46,986 nt of DNA from Porticoccaceae bacterium. Its GTDB lineage: Bacteria > Pseudomonadota > Gammaproteobacteria > Pseudomonadales > Porticoccaceae. Positions 27,235 to 36,311 of this stretch are shown here, piece by piece (positions within the stretch are counted from its first letter, which is position 1; each line of letters opens with the position of its first letter). The DNA lies in assembly GCA_023228865.1 (NCBI GenBank), contig JALOAH010000028.1:1-46986 (forward strand), in the 5' to 3' direction. Under the pieces are notes generated by a model that worked only from the letters and a program-made list of their open reading frames with translations, did not search any database and had not been told where the DNA came from. Position numbers and translations under genes: made by a program.

Positions 27235-30200
27235 ATAGGCTTATGTTGACCAGAATATTCAAACGGCTGTGGCTTTTTGCCGCCCTCCCCCTGATGTTGG
27301 TCGCGGCGCTCGGGGTTTCCGCCCTTTACTGGATCATTGCCACAGAGAGCGGCACTGCTTGGGTTTTGACCAAGGCCGCCGGTGATCAGGCCAGTTTCCA
27401 GTCCCTGACGGGTACCTTGGCTGAGGGAGTGGATCTGCGTGAGCTGCGGGTAAAATCCCCGCAAATGGCTATTGATATTGGCAGCATCGCCAGCCGCTGG
27501 ACACTGTGGAGTATTCTCGGCGGCCAACTAACGATCGACGCCATCGCCGTCGACAGGGTTGCCATCCATTTGTATGAGGATGACAGCTCGAAAAGCGACA
27601 ATAACCCCTGGCCAACACTCAGAGTGCCGTTACCCATCAATATCGGCAGTTTGAGCCTGTCCCAGCTCAGTATCACCACTGAAAACAGCGCTGTCGAACA
27701 GAATAAAGCGCTCGTTGAAATTTCTGCTGCCCATTTCAAGGGGATTATCAATCCCCTGCAAAGCCATATTCAGGGTTTTTCCTTGACCACCCCCGAAGGC
27801 AACATCGAGATTTCCGGGCGCATCAGCAATCAGTTTCCCTACGGCCTGTCACTTAAAACCGCATGGCAACTCACCGCCGGCGATGAAAAAACGTTTTCCG
27901 GCACCGCCACCATTAACGGCGCCCTCACCAAGCTCAATATCAATCACCAACTCAATTCACCCGTTTTGCTGACCACAGAGGCAACCCTGGTCATCGCCAC
28001 CAGTGCCAAGACACCGCTGGATGTCGCGGCCATCACCGCCGATATTCGCAATCAATGGCAGGATATCAATATGTCCGCGCTTGTGGCGGATTCAGGCAGC
28101 GATGACACTGTGATCAACAGCTCCGGCTCGCTGGCGCTGACAGGCTCCGCCACCCAATACCAACTCGCGGGAAATGTCCAATTCCAGGCATTGCCCAACC
28201 CTGAAAATACTGGCTCTTTGTTGCAGTCATTGGATCATCTCGACCTCAGCATAGATCTCCAAGGAAACCTCAGCAGCGCGGTCATCAATACATTCAGCCT
28301 GGCAAGCAACCAGGGTTCGGCACAGATCAGCGGCAGCATTGACTGGCAGCAGTGGCTGAAATGGCAAGCCGAGATAAGCGCCGACAACCTGGATACCGGC
28401 ACTCTCCTCAAGGATTGGCCGGGCAGTATTTCCGCCAATATTGATAGCGACGGCAGTTGGCACAACAATCAGCTACAAACCCGGCTGCATATCACCAGGC
28501 TGGCAGGTACTGTTGGCGATCATCAACTCCAAGGCCACGGCAAGGTTGCCGTTAACAAAAATCCATCATCATTGAGCGCTGAAATTGACGACCTCGGCTT
28601 GACCCTGGGGGCTAACGAATTATCCGTCGCAGGTATTATTGGTAGCACGTCCGCTCTCAACTGGCGATTGAAGGGTGCAGATCTCTCCGCCCTTGGCGAC
28701 GAATTCAGCGGCAGCCTGGTTGGCGAAGGCAGCATCAAAGGTAATCTCAACGACCTCATTACTCCGCCCGCCCAAGGTGACGGCGATCCTCTGAACAGGC
28801 TGTCGAACCTTGCCATTGCCGCCAATATTGAGGGCGACCATATAAAAACACCCGGCGGCGCTGTTGACCATATCAAGCTGCTCGCCACCCGCAATGATCC
28901 CGGCCAATATCAGCTTGCTGCGACAGCGACAGGATTATCAGTGGCCGGTATCAGCAACGGGAATCTTCAGCTCGACACCAACGGCGCCATAGAGCAGCAC
29001 AATTTCAGCCTGATATTCAAGGATGACAGCAACCACCTTCGCCTGGCGGGCAACGGCGGCTATCTCGATCAACGCTGGCGGGGAAACATCACCCAACTCG
29101 ACCTTGACAATGACCTTGCCGGAGCATGGATTTTGGAAAATTCCGCCCCTCTCGCCATCGCGGCTGAAGCCGTTGAGCTGAGCCGCTTTTGTCTGCAGCA
29201 AAACGCCAGTTCCGCCTGCGTCGAGATTAGCTACAGCAAAGGTGAAATTGACACCTCTGGTCAACTGCGCAACATCGACTTGAGCCGCCTGAAGGAGTGG
29301 CTGCCGGTCACTACCCATATTGAAGGTACGCTGGATGGCAGCTTTAGTGTGGCGGGAAACACCACCAGGCTCAGCCAGCTGCGCAGTCAGTATCAGCTCA
29401 GCAGCCGTGATGGTGCCTTGGCTTATGAACTGGAGAATAACCAGCGCATCGAACAGGCCTTTCACTTTTCCATTGAGGGCGCCAGCGCTGCCAAGAGTAT
29501 TCGCAACAACGCTCAACTCAGTATGGGCGATATAGGTCAACTTGATCTGGTTGTCTCCCTGGGTTTTGCAGACGAACGCCCCCTTAGCGGAAATCTCAGC
29601 GGCAATATTGATTCATTACAATGGTTGCAAGCTATCACCACAGCGGTTGAAGATCCCGAGGGCAGTATCCATATCAACGGGACAATTTCCGGCACTCTCA
29701 GCAACCCGCAGACTGAAGGTGCATTGCGGGTTGACGCCCTGGCGGCAACCCTGCCGGCACTGGGAATTAAACTTCATCAGGGTTCAGGGCAATTGCTGTT
29801 GAACAGAGACAAGCGCTGGCAACTCAACACTCGTATTTTTTCCGGGGAAAATCCCCTGACCATCAGCGGTGAGGGCATGTTTCCCCTGGAAAATGACAGC
29901 TTTGCCCGCCTTCGTATTCAGGGCGACAATGTCAGCCTTGTGGATTTGCCCACCACCAGAGCGGATTTTTCTCCTAATCTGGATATTGCCATTAGCCGTA
30001 GCGCCCTGGCAGTGTCCGGCAAGCTCGGCGTGCCCAGGGCAAGGCTGGTCATTAAACCCCAGCCGGAAGGCATCACCACAGTATCAAAGGATGAAGTGGT
30101 GTCATCCAGTGAGCCACCGTCTCAAACGGGTTTTGCTTTTAAAACTGACCTTCTGTTGGCTCTTGGCGACGATGTCAGACTGGACGCCTACGGACTCTCC

Positions 30201-30836
30201 ACCGGGGTCAGGGGCGAGTTGAACCTGAGGCAACAAAGAGCCGGCCTGCCCAACGCCAGGGGCACCCTGGCGTTGCACCAGGGAAGCTATGAGGCCTATG
30301 GCCAAAAACTGAGTATTTCCCGCGGTTTTTTGATTTTCCAGGGCGCTCTCGACAACCCGGGTTTAAATATTATTGCTTCCCGCAAAACGCCAACCGCCAC
30401 CGTGGGTGTGGAGATTGGCGGCACCGCCCAGAACATCAAAAGCAACGTGTTTTCCGACCCGACGCTGCCCGCCACCGAAACTCTCACTTTGCTGGTGACG
30501 GGAAAATTACCCAGGGATCTCAATCAATCCGACACCAACCAGGTTGCCAATGCGGCAACGGCTCTGGGAATTTCTCAAAGCGACTGGATCACCAGCCGCT
30601 TGCAAAGCAGCCTGGGACTGGATGTGGTCAGTCTCGAAGGCGGCGACTCCTACACAGACAGCTCCCTGGTGGTGGGCAAATACCTGTCTTCAAAGTTGTT
30701 TGTCAGCTATATTCAAAATCTCTTTTCTCCCCAGGGCAGTTTCGCCCTGCAATACCAGATCGGTGATAAACTGGGATTGAAAGCGGAATCCGGGGAAACC
30801 CAAAGTATTGACCTGCTTTATCGTATTGAGCACTGA
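27231..30836 (+). CDS. tamB: TamB, translocation and assembly module protein (DUF490)
   Basis: This 1201-residue protein has one N-terminal transmembrane anchor (about residues 13-36), a very long repetitive beta-rich periplasmic region of AsmA/TamB type and a C-terminal DUF490 domain. The C-terminus ends in Leu-Leu-Tyr-Arg-Ile-Glu-His, close to the usual TamB ending. TamB spans the periplasm as a hydrophobic groove and pairs with TamA; current work on the family assigns AsmA-like proteins to bulk phospholipid transfer. It overlaps tamA by ATGA, so the two are translated together. It lies immediately behind an MCE lipid transporter. Confidence 0.92.
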   Translation: MNRLMLTRIFKRLWLFAALPLMLVAALGVSALYWIIATESGTAWVLTKAAGDQASFQSLTGTLAEGVDLRELRVKSPQMAIDIGSIASRWTLWSILGGQLTIDAIAVDRVAIHLYEDDSSKSDNNPWPTLRVPLPINIGSLSLSQLSITTENSAVEQNKALVEISAAHFKGIINPLQSHIQGFSLTTPEGNIEISGRISNQFPYGLSLKTAWQLTAGDEKTFSGTATINGALTKLNINHQLNSPVLLTTEATLVIATSAKTPLDVAAITADIRNQWQDINMSALVADSGSDDTVINSSGSLALTGSATQYQLAGNVQFQALPNPENTGSLLQSLDHLDLSIDLQGNLSSAVINTFSLASNQGSAQISGSIDWQQWLKWQAEISADNLDTGTLLKDWPGSISANIDSDGSWHNNQLQTRLHITRLAGTVGDHQLQGHGKVAVNKNPSSLSAEIDDLGLTLGANELSVAGIIGSTSALNWRLKGADLSALGDEFSGSLVGEGSIKGNLNDLITPPAQGDGDPLNRLSNLAIAANIEGDHIKTPGGAVDHIKLLATRNDPGQYQLAATATGLSVAGISNGNLQLDTNGAIEQHNFSLIFKDDSNHLRLAGNGGYLDQRWRGNITQLDLDNDLAGAWILENSAPLAIAAEAVELSRFCLQQNASSACVEISYSKGEIDTSGQLRNIDLSRLKEWLPVTTHIEGTLDGSFSVAGNTTRLSQLRSQYQLSSRDGALAYELENNQRIEQAFHFSIEGASAAKSIRNNAQLSMGDIGQLDLVVSLGFADERPLSGNLSGNIDSLQWLQAITTAVEDPEGSIHINGTISGTLSNPQTEGALRVDALAATLPALGIKLHQGSGQLLLNRDKRWQLNTRIFSGENPLTISGEGMFPLENDSFARLRIQGDNVSLVDLPTTRADFSPNLDIAISRSALAVSGKLGVPRARLVIKPQPEGITTVSKDEVVSSSEPPSQTGFAFKTDLLLALGDDVRLDAYGLSTGVRGELNLRQQRAGLPNARGTLALHQGSYEAYGQKLSISRGFLIFQGALDNPGLNIIASRKTPTATVGVEIGGTAQNIKSNVFSDPTLPATETLTLLVTGKLPRDLNQSDTNQVANAATALGISQSDWITSRLQSSLGLDVVSLEGGDSYTDSSLVVGKYLSSKLFVSYIQNLFSPQGSFALQYQIGDKLGLKAESGETQSIDLLYRIEH

Positions 30837-30839
30837 TGT

Positions 30840-30952
30840 TCTGAAACCGCTATCGCTTGCAGGCAAGCTCCTACTACACCACAACGCCCCCGAGGTCACG
30901 TCTGGCCTGGCGTATTTTGTAGGGGTCTGCCCTGCTGGCAACGCCTGAACAC
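30840..30952. repeat. REP-like palindromic sequence after tamB
   Basis: Just after the tamB stop the sequence CGCTTGCAGGCAAGCTCCTAC resembles the end of pseudomonad-type REP elements, and about 70 bases on GTAGGGGTCTGCCCTGCTGGC resembles the inverse partner. The pair is imperfect. It could act as a 3' stabilising hairpin of the tamAB transcript. Confidence 0.4.
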
Positions 30953-31009
30953 CGCAGAGACAAAGCCATCGCATTTTCAAACAACAGGGACATGGATGGC
31001 GGTGGCTCG

Positions 31010-31044
31010 CTGTCACAAAACAGTCATACACCTTGGCCATTATT
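31010..31044 (+). promoter_or_regulatory. Pho box and -10 element upstream of ppk1
   Basis: CTGTCACAAAACAGTCAT at 31010-31027 matches the PhoB consensus CTGTCATAAAACTGTCAT at 16 of 18 positions, including both direct CTGTCA-like half-sites. Eleven bases later is ATTATT (31039-31044), at the spacing expected for the -10 of a PhoB-activated promoter in which the Pho box replaces the -35. It lies 62 bases before the ppk1 ATG. Confidence 0.75.
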
Positions 31045-31089
31045 TCCGCTTTATTGCTAAAACCCTATGAGGTAAGCATCACAAACACC

Positions 31090-33243
31090 ATGAGTAAAAA
31101 AGAATTGCGCAACCGCACTGACAATTCCCAGGCATTTCCCAACAAGGACACCCTATTCCCCAAAGAGCTGTTTTTTGCCAAAGAATTGAGCTGGCTGGCC
31201 TTTAATGAGCGCGTTCTTCAGGAGGCGGCGGACACCCGCAACCCCATTATTGAGCGCGTGCGCTTTCTCGGTATTTTTTCCAATAACCAGGACGAGTTTT
31301 TCAAGGTGCGGGTTGCCGATGTTCGCCGCGCGGTAAAACTGGAAGAAAAGCGCGGGCAGACCGGTGAGGCGGGCAAACTGCTGTCGCAAATCCAGGACAA
31401 AATTGTTCAGCTCACCCACAAATTTGACGCTATTTATGAAGACGTGTTGCGGGAGCTCGAACACAAAAAGATTTTCTTTGTCACCGAAGCCACGTTATCG
31501 GAGAAACAGGGCAAGTGGCTCGACGATCATTTTCGCGAACATATTCTTCAGCATATGGTGCCCATCTGGATTCGTGAAAACACCGCCCTGGACAAGCATC
31601 TCAATGACGAAACCTCATATCTGGCAGTGCAGATAAAAAAAGGCAAAACCCGTCAGTACGCCATTCTCGACATCCCTGAAAGTGTCCCCAGGTTTATCAA
31701 TGTGCCGCCGGATCGCGGCCATTCCCGCAACTACTTCATGATGGTGGACGAAGTGATTCGCCATTGCCTCAATCAGATTTTTCACCCCTTCCTCGATTAC
31801 GATTCGGTGAAAGCCTGGTCGATGAAATTCTCCCGGGATTCGGAGTACGAAATCTACGACGACCTGGAAATGAGCTTTGTCGAAAAGCTGACCCTGGGCA
31901 TGAAGCAGCGCCTCACCGGCGAACCTGTGCGTCTCAGCTACGACAAAACCATGCCCAGTGAGATGGTGAGCCTACTCTGCGAACGCCTGGGCATTGAAAA
32001 TGTCGACAGTGTTATTCCCGGCGGCCGCTACCGCAATTTCCGCGACTTTATTCGCTTTAAAAATCCTGGGGGAAAATGGCTCGAAAACAAACCCCTGCCG
32101 CCACTGCGCTGCAGCCAGTTTGACAATCACCGCAATGTGTTTGAGGCGCTCGACAAGGGCGATGTACTGCTCTACTACCCCTATGACCGCTTCAGCTATT
32201 TTTCCGATTTTGTGCGCCAGGCGGCCTTTGATCCCGCTGTCAGCGAAATTAAAATCAATGTCTACCGGGTTGCCTCCAATTCCCGCATTGTCGACTCTCT
32301 TATCGACGCCTCCCGCAATGGCAAAAGCGTCAACGTCAATATCGAGCTGCGCGCCAGATTTGACGAAGAGCACAATCTGGAACTGACGGAAAAGCTCACC
32401 GACGCCGACATCAAGGTCACCCTGGGTATTCCCAGTCTCAAAGTGCACTCCAAGCTCTGCGTGGTGACGCGACAAATCGAGGGCGGAATCAAACGCTACG
32501 CGGTGGTGAGCACCGGCAACTTTAATGAGAGCACCGCGCGCATCTACACAGACTTTGCTCTTTTTACCGCCAATCAGGATATCTGCAACGACGCCCACAG
32601 TGTGTTTCGCTTTATCGAAACCAGCTATCGCCATCCGGGGTTGAATCACCTCTGGGTTTCTCCCCTCAATACCCGCAGTGAAATTATTCGCCTCATCGAG
32701 CGGGAAATTAAACACGTCAGCAAAGGCCGCAAAGGGCTGATCAAGCTCAAGCTCAATAATCTGGTGGATGAAGAAATCGTCAGCTATCTCTACCGCGCAA
32801 GCCAGGCGGGGGTCGTTATCAAAATAATCGTGCGCGGCATGTGCAGCCTCAAACCGGGCATTAAAGGAATCAGCGACAACATCAGCATTATCAGTATTGT
32901 CGATCGCTACCTGGAACACACGCGCCTGATGATTTTTGACAACAACGGCAATCCGGAGCTGTTTATCTCCTCCGCCGACTGGATGAGCAGGAACCTCGAT
33001 CAGCGCGTGGAAGTGACCTGCCCCATTTATGACCCGGTACTGAAGAAACTGCTAATTGCGATTACCGATCTTCAACTGGCGGACAACCAGAAAGCGCGCA
33101 TCATTGACGCACAGCAAAGCAACGCTTACAAATCCAGAGGCAACAAGCGCAAAAATCGCTCCCAGGAAGCCGTATACCGCTTTTTGGTGGGGGAACAGGA
33201 CAAAAAAGCCAAGGCAAAACGGGTGACTGAAAAGCCTGAATAA
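31090..33243 (+). CDS. ppk1: Polyphosphate kinase 1
   Basis: This 717-residue enzyme reversibly transfers the terminal phosphate of ATP to polyphosphate. The N-terminal Glu-Leu-Ser-Trp-Leu-x-Phe-Asn-Glu-Arg-Val-Leu and Asn-Asn-Gln-Asp-Glu-Phe-Phe-Lys-Val-Arg-Val segments are diagnostic. The phospho-acceptor histidine is in Lys-Val-His-Ser-Lys-Leu, followed by Thr-Gly-Asn-Phe-Asn-Glu, and the second conserved histidine is in Glu-His-Thr-Arg-Leu. A charged lysine-rich tail extends the C-terminus. I take the ATG at 31090; the frame is open from 31033, but that part overlaps the promoter. The ribosome-binding site (GAGG at 31069) is farther than usual. Phosphate-starvation control is suggested by the Pho box. 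Confidence 0.95.
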   Translation: MSKKELRNRTDNSQAFPNKDTLFPKELFFAKELSWLAFNERVLQEAADTRNPIIERVRFLGIFSNNQDEFFKVRVADVRRAVKLEEKRGQTGEAGKLLSQIQDKIVQLTHKFDAIYEDVLRELEHKKIFFVTEATLSEKQGKWLDDHFREHILQHMVPIWIRENTALDKHLNDETSYLAVQIKKGKTRQYAILDIPESVPRFINVPPDRGHSRNYFMMVDEVIRHCLNQIFHPFLDYDSVKAWSMKFSRDSEYEIYDDLEMSFVEKLTLGMKQRLTGEPVRLSYDKTMPSEMVSLLCERLGIENVDSVIPGGRYRNFRDFIRFKNPGGKWLENKPLPPLRCSQFDNHRNVFEALDKGDVLLYYPYDRFSYFSDFVRQAAFDPAVSEIKINVYRVASNSRIVDSLIDASRNGKSVNVNIELRARFDEEHNLELTEKLTDADIKVTLGIPSLKVHSKLCVVTRQIEGGIKRYAVVSTGNFNESTARIYTDFALFTANQDICNDAHSVFRFIETSYRHPGLNHLWVSPLNTRSEIIRLIEREIKHVSKGRKGLIKLKLNNLVDEEIVSYLYRASQAGVVIKIIVRGMCSLKPGIKGISDNISIISIVDRYLEHTRLMIFDNNGNPELFISSADWMSRNLDQRVEVTCPIYDPVLKKLLIAITDLQLADNQKARIIDAQQSNAYKSRGNKRKNRSQEAVYRFLVGEQDKKAKAKRVTEKPE

Positions 33244-33407
33244 CGCCTCTTTTTTTTCGTTATGCGCTGAGGGCTGTGCTGCGGCTTTTAGCCTCCTGTT
33301 GCCAGGTGAGAAGAAACCATCCCGACCTTTCTTGACCTGAATCAATGTTTCCTTGCCAGACATCCCCTTTAATGAACATATTAATGATAGCTTTTATCGC
33401 TACCTAT

Positions 33408-33422
33408 TGATAATTGTTATCG
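33408..33422 (+). promoter_or_regulatory. Fur-like box
   Basis: TGATAATTGTTATCG matches the 7-1-7 Fur consensus TGATAATnATTATCA at 12 of 14 informative positions and contains the perfect inverted repeat GATAA/TTATC. It lies 50 bases upstream of the receptor start codon, and a second partial GATA-type site precedes it near 33385. Iron-responsive repression of the receptor is inferred. Confidence 0.65.
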
Positions 33423-33471
33423 TTTGTATTATTGTTCTGCGCGAAAACCAACACCCCAAGGAATCACAACA

Positions 33472-35535
33472 ATGAGCTCACAGCCATCCGTTTTCCTGCG
33501 TCGGCGCCTTGCCGTTGCCGTTGCCACGACCCTGTTACCCATTGCCGCCATTGCCGAGAGCAAGATCGAGCGGGAACCCCCTATGCCCGTCATCGAGGTG
33601 GTCGGCAAGAGCCTTGAAGATATTTCAAAAATGACAGGCTCTGTCGTTCTTGTCGATCGCGAGCAGCTTGAATTGATTCAGCCATTATCGACAGAAGACG
33701 CCCTGCGCCGCGTGCCCGGCATCAACGCCAAAAGCGAGGAAGAAAGCAGTATCGTCTCCAATATAGGCATTCGCGGCCTGTCCGCCAGTGAATCCAAATC
33801 CCTGATTCTCGAAGATGGCGTACCCGTAGCGCCTGGGCTCTTTATCGGCAATGAGCGCTATTTCAATCCTCGCATTCAGCGCATGGAAGGCATCGAAGTG
33901 CTGAAGGGATCGGCGTCGCTGCGCTATGGCCCGTCCACCATCGGCGGTGTCATCAACTATAAGACCAAAACTCCGGATGACGGTGTCTTGGTCTCTGCCA
34001 GGGTCGGTTCCTTCGACGCCCGCGAGGCAACCATCGAAGCCGGTGGCCGCAGTGAATCTGGCGACGCCTTCGCCGGTATTGTCGCAACCCACGCCGAGAG
34101 CGATGGCTTTATGGACAAGGGTTACGACATGGACGACATCATGGCCAAGGCCGGGATTCGTTTTAACGATGCCCACACGGTGGGCATGAAATTCTCCTGG
34201 CACGAGAACGATGCCAATATTTCCTACCGTGGCCTGCTGCTGAACGACTACAACGCCGGGCATACCTACAATCCGGCGCCGGATGACTGGTTTCTCAGCG
34301 ACCGCATCGGTTTTGACCTCAACCACGAATGGACACTGAGCGACCGCGCCACCCTGCAAACCCTGGTGTATTGGAGCGAAGTGACCCGCGACTACTGGCG
34401 CTATGGCGTTAATACCTCCGCCTCCAACGCCGCAGGCCGCTGGGTCTATACCGACAATTTGACGGGCAATAACCGCTCCTTTGAACGCTATGGCATCGAA
34501 ACCCGACTGACCTTGGATCACAATTTGTTCGGCTTTGACAATGAAGCAGAATTTGGCCTGCGCTTTATGGAGGAAGAGTCCGATGACACCCGTATTCGCG
34601 CCACCCGCGCCGCCGACCGCACCGGCATCAACGACCGCCATATTGTCGATTCCGCCGACAGCATCGCCGGTTATGTGCAGAACCGTTTTATTATTTCCGA
34701 GCGCCTGGCGATTACCCCGGGGCTGAGAGTGGAATACTACGAACAGGAGCGCGTCGTCCTCACCGACAACAACGCATCGGCCACCACCACCAACACGGAG
34801 TTTCTCCCCGGCGTGGGCGCAACCTATGAGCTGACCGACTCCGCGCAAGTTTACGGCGGTATTTACAAGGCATTCTCCCCCGCCGCCAACGGCGTGGCTC
34901 TCGACGGCCTCACCGACCAGAACCTGGACGGGGAGCGCTCTGTAAACTACGAGATCGGTCTGCGCGGTGTCGAGGGTTCCCTCAGTTACGAAATAGCTGC
35001 GTTCCATATGGATTTCGACAACCAGGTGGTGACCGGCAACAGCGACCCCAATTTATCCCAGTCCAATGCTGGCGAAACCAAACATCAGGGCATGGAATTC
35101 ATCCTCGGCTATGAACTGGGCGGCGGTTTCAGCATCGACGGCAACGCCACTTGGGTGCCTGAGTCCGAATTCAAGACCGGAGAGAACCGTGGCAACCGTC
35201 TGCCCTATGCCCCCAAGCATCTGGGTAACCTTGCGCTCAACTACAGCGACGACAAATTCAGCACCGCCCTTACCGCCCATTACCGTGGCGAGCAGTACGG
35301 CGACCCCAGTAATCGCGAAGACATTCCCAGCAACGCTGCCGGGGGTATCTGGGGCGGCAAAATTCCATCCTACACGGTGGTGGATCTGATGGCGCAGTAC
35401 AAATTGAGCGAGAGTCTCACTCTGTTTGGCGCTCTCAAAAACCTGACCGACAAGCGTTATATCACCGGCTTGCGCGAGGGTATCTATGTGGGTCCAGAAC
35501 GCTCCATGGAAGTGGGCATTCGCTATCATCTGTAA
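33472..35535 (+). CDS. FecA-like TonB-dependent iron receptor
   Basis: This 687-residue outer-membrane receptor has a signal peptide cleaved near Ala27-Glu29, a plug with Ile-Arg-Gly-Leu and Leu-Lys-Gly-Ser-Ala-Ser-Leu-Arg-Tyr-Gly-Pro-Ser-Thr-Ile-Gly-Gly-Val, and a barrel ending in Ile-Arg-Tyr-His-Leu. The Arg-Tyr-Gly-Pro plug motif is that of the FecA (ferric citrate) group. No N-terminal signalling extension for an anti-sigma factor is present, unlike E. coli FecA. AAGGA lies nine bases before the ATG at 33472. A Fur-like box upstream and a strong terminator downstream make it a single-gene unit. Uptake of ferric citrate or another carboxylate siderophore is a reasonable guess. Confidence 0.9.
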   Translation: MSSQPSVFLRRRLAVAVATTLLPIAAIAESKIEREPPMPVIEVVGKSLEDISKMTGSVVLVDREQLELIQPLSTEDALRRVPGINAKSEEESSIVSNIGIRGLSASESKSLILEDGVPVAPGLFIGNERYFNPRIQRMEGIEVLKGSASLRYGPSTIGGVINYKTKTPDDGVLVSARVGSFDAREATIEAGGRSESGDAFAGIVATHAESDGFMDKGYDMDDIMAKAGIRFNDAHTVGMKFSWHENDANISYRGLLLNDYNAGHTYNPAPDDWFLSDRIGFDLNHEWTLSDRATLQTLVYWSEVTRDYWRYGVNTSASNAAGRWVYTDNLTGNNRSFERYGIETRLTLDHNLFGFDNEAEFGLRFMEEESDDTRIRATRAADRTGINDRHIVDSADSIAGYVQNRFIISERLAITPGLRVEYYEQERVVLTDNNASATTTNTEFLPGVGATYELTDSAQVYGGIYKAFSPAANGVALDGLTDQNLDGERSVNYEIGLRGVEGSLSYEIAAFHMDFDNQVVTGNSDPNLSQSNAGETKHQGMEFILGYELGGGFSIDGNATWVPESEFKTGENRGNRLPYAPKHLGNLALNYSDDKFSTALTAHYRGEQYGDPSNREDIPSNAAGGIWGGKIPSYTVVDLMAQYKLSESLTLFGALKNLTDKRYITGLREGIYVGPERSMEVGIRYHL

Positions 35536-35564
35536 TTGCAGACAGAACCACGGCAAAAACCTCA

Positions 35565-35594
35565 AATGCCCCGCAACAAGCGGGGCATTTTTTT
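35565..35594 (+). terminator. Rho-independent terminator of the FecA-like receptor
   Basis: A ten-base GC-rich stem AATGCCCCGC/GCGGGGCATT with the loop AACAA is followed directly by a T7 run. It lies 30 bases after the receptor stop codon and is a textbook intrinsic terminator on the + strand. Confidence 0.92.
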
Positions 35595-35814
35595 GGTTTC
35601 GTCTTTGATGGGGAAATAACACCGTATAATTACCAACCTTTGAGCAGCGGCAATAACGACGCAACTAGGAACCCGCTCTTTTCGTGGTGTTTTTCGGTCA
35701 ATAAAACCGCTATTTTTCCAGCCGGGTTGCCCAGGTGGGCTTTCCAGACGGGTTTCGCCGACCACCACCCAAGTCCGACGACCTCGGGAGCGACAAAACA
35801 GGAGTAATGCCAAG

Positions 35815-36258
35815 ATGAAACTTATGCTGTGTATTTTCGGCGCCCTCGGCCTTGGCGCAATCGTCTCCATCTATATGCCAATGATCAGCGGCATTTCCAA
35901 AGTCATGGGTTCTGCCTTTGGCGGCAATACGGTATTTTTCGCCGTCGCCCTGCTCACCTCCATTGTCCCGCTGGTGATTGTTGGCGACACAGGCACAGTC
36001 GCCAATCTCCATCAGATTCCTCCCCTTTATTATCTCGCGGGTGTATTAAGCGCCCTTATGATTGTTGGCGTCAGTTTGCTGGTTCCTGTTCTCGGGGTGC
36101 GCCGCTTTATGATATTGATGATTGCCGGTCAAATTCTGATGGCGGTTATTGCCGGGCATTTCGGTATTCTCGGCATGCCAAAAGATTATATCTCCCTGAA
36201 AAAAGCCCTCGGCATGCTCCTTGTTGTCGGCGGTATTGCCCTGTCGGTAAGCCCATAA
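35815..36258 (+). CDS. YdcZ-like DMT-superfamily membrane protein (DUF606)
   Basis: This 147-residue protein has about five hydrophobic segments and the layout of YdcZ/DUF606 half-size drug/metabolite transporters: Gly-Ala-Ile-Val-Ser near the start, Gly-Gly-Asn-Thr-Val-Phe-Phe near residue 36, Pro-x-Tyr-Tyr-Leu-Ala-Gly-Val near 71, and a final helix after the Leu-Gly-Met-Leu-Leu segment. It would function as a dimer or with a partner; the substrate is unknown. AGGAG lies ten bases before the ATG. It is a single + strand gene converging on yhbW. Confidence 0.8.
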   Translation: MKLMLCIFGALGLGAIVSIYMPMISGISKVMGSAFGGNTVFFAVALLTSIVPLVIVGDTGTVANLHQIPPLYYLAGVLSALMIVGVSLLVPVLGVRRFMILMIAGQILMAVIAGHFGILGMPKDYISLKKALGMLLVVGGIALSVSP

Positions 36259-36311
36259 TCCCACTGCTTTACTGGTCGTCTTTTATTGATTGCCATGGGG
36301 GATGGCTGGAA

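Noticed and set aside
31972..32919. 315-codon - strand open frame within ppk1
   Set aside because: It is fully covered by conserved ppk1 coding sequence and shows no family features or ribosome-binding site.
33685..35007. 440-codon open frame on the - strand inside the FecA-like receptor gene
   Set aside because: It is antisense to a well-supported receptor, has no recognisable domain and a Val/Gly/Ala-rich composition typical of a shadow frame.
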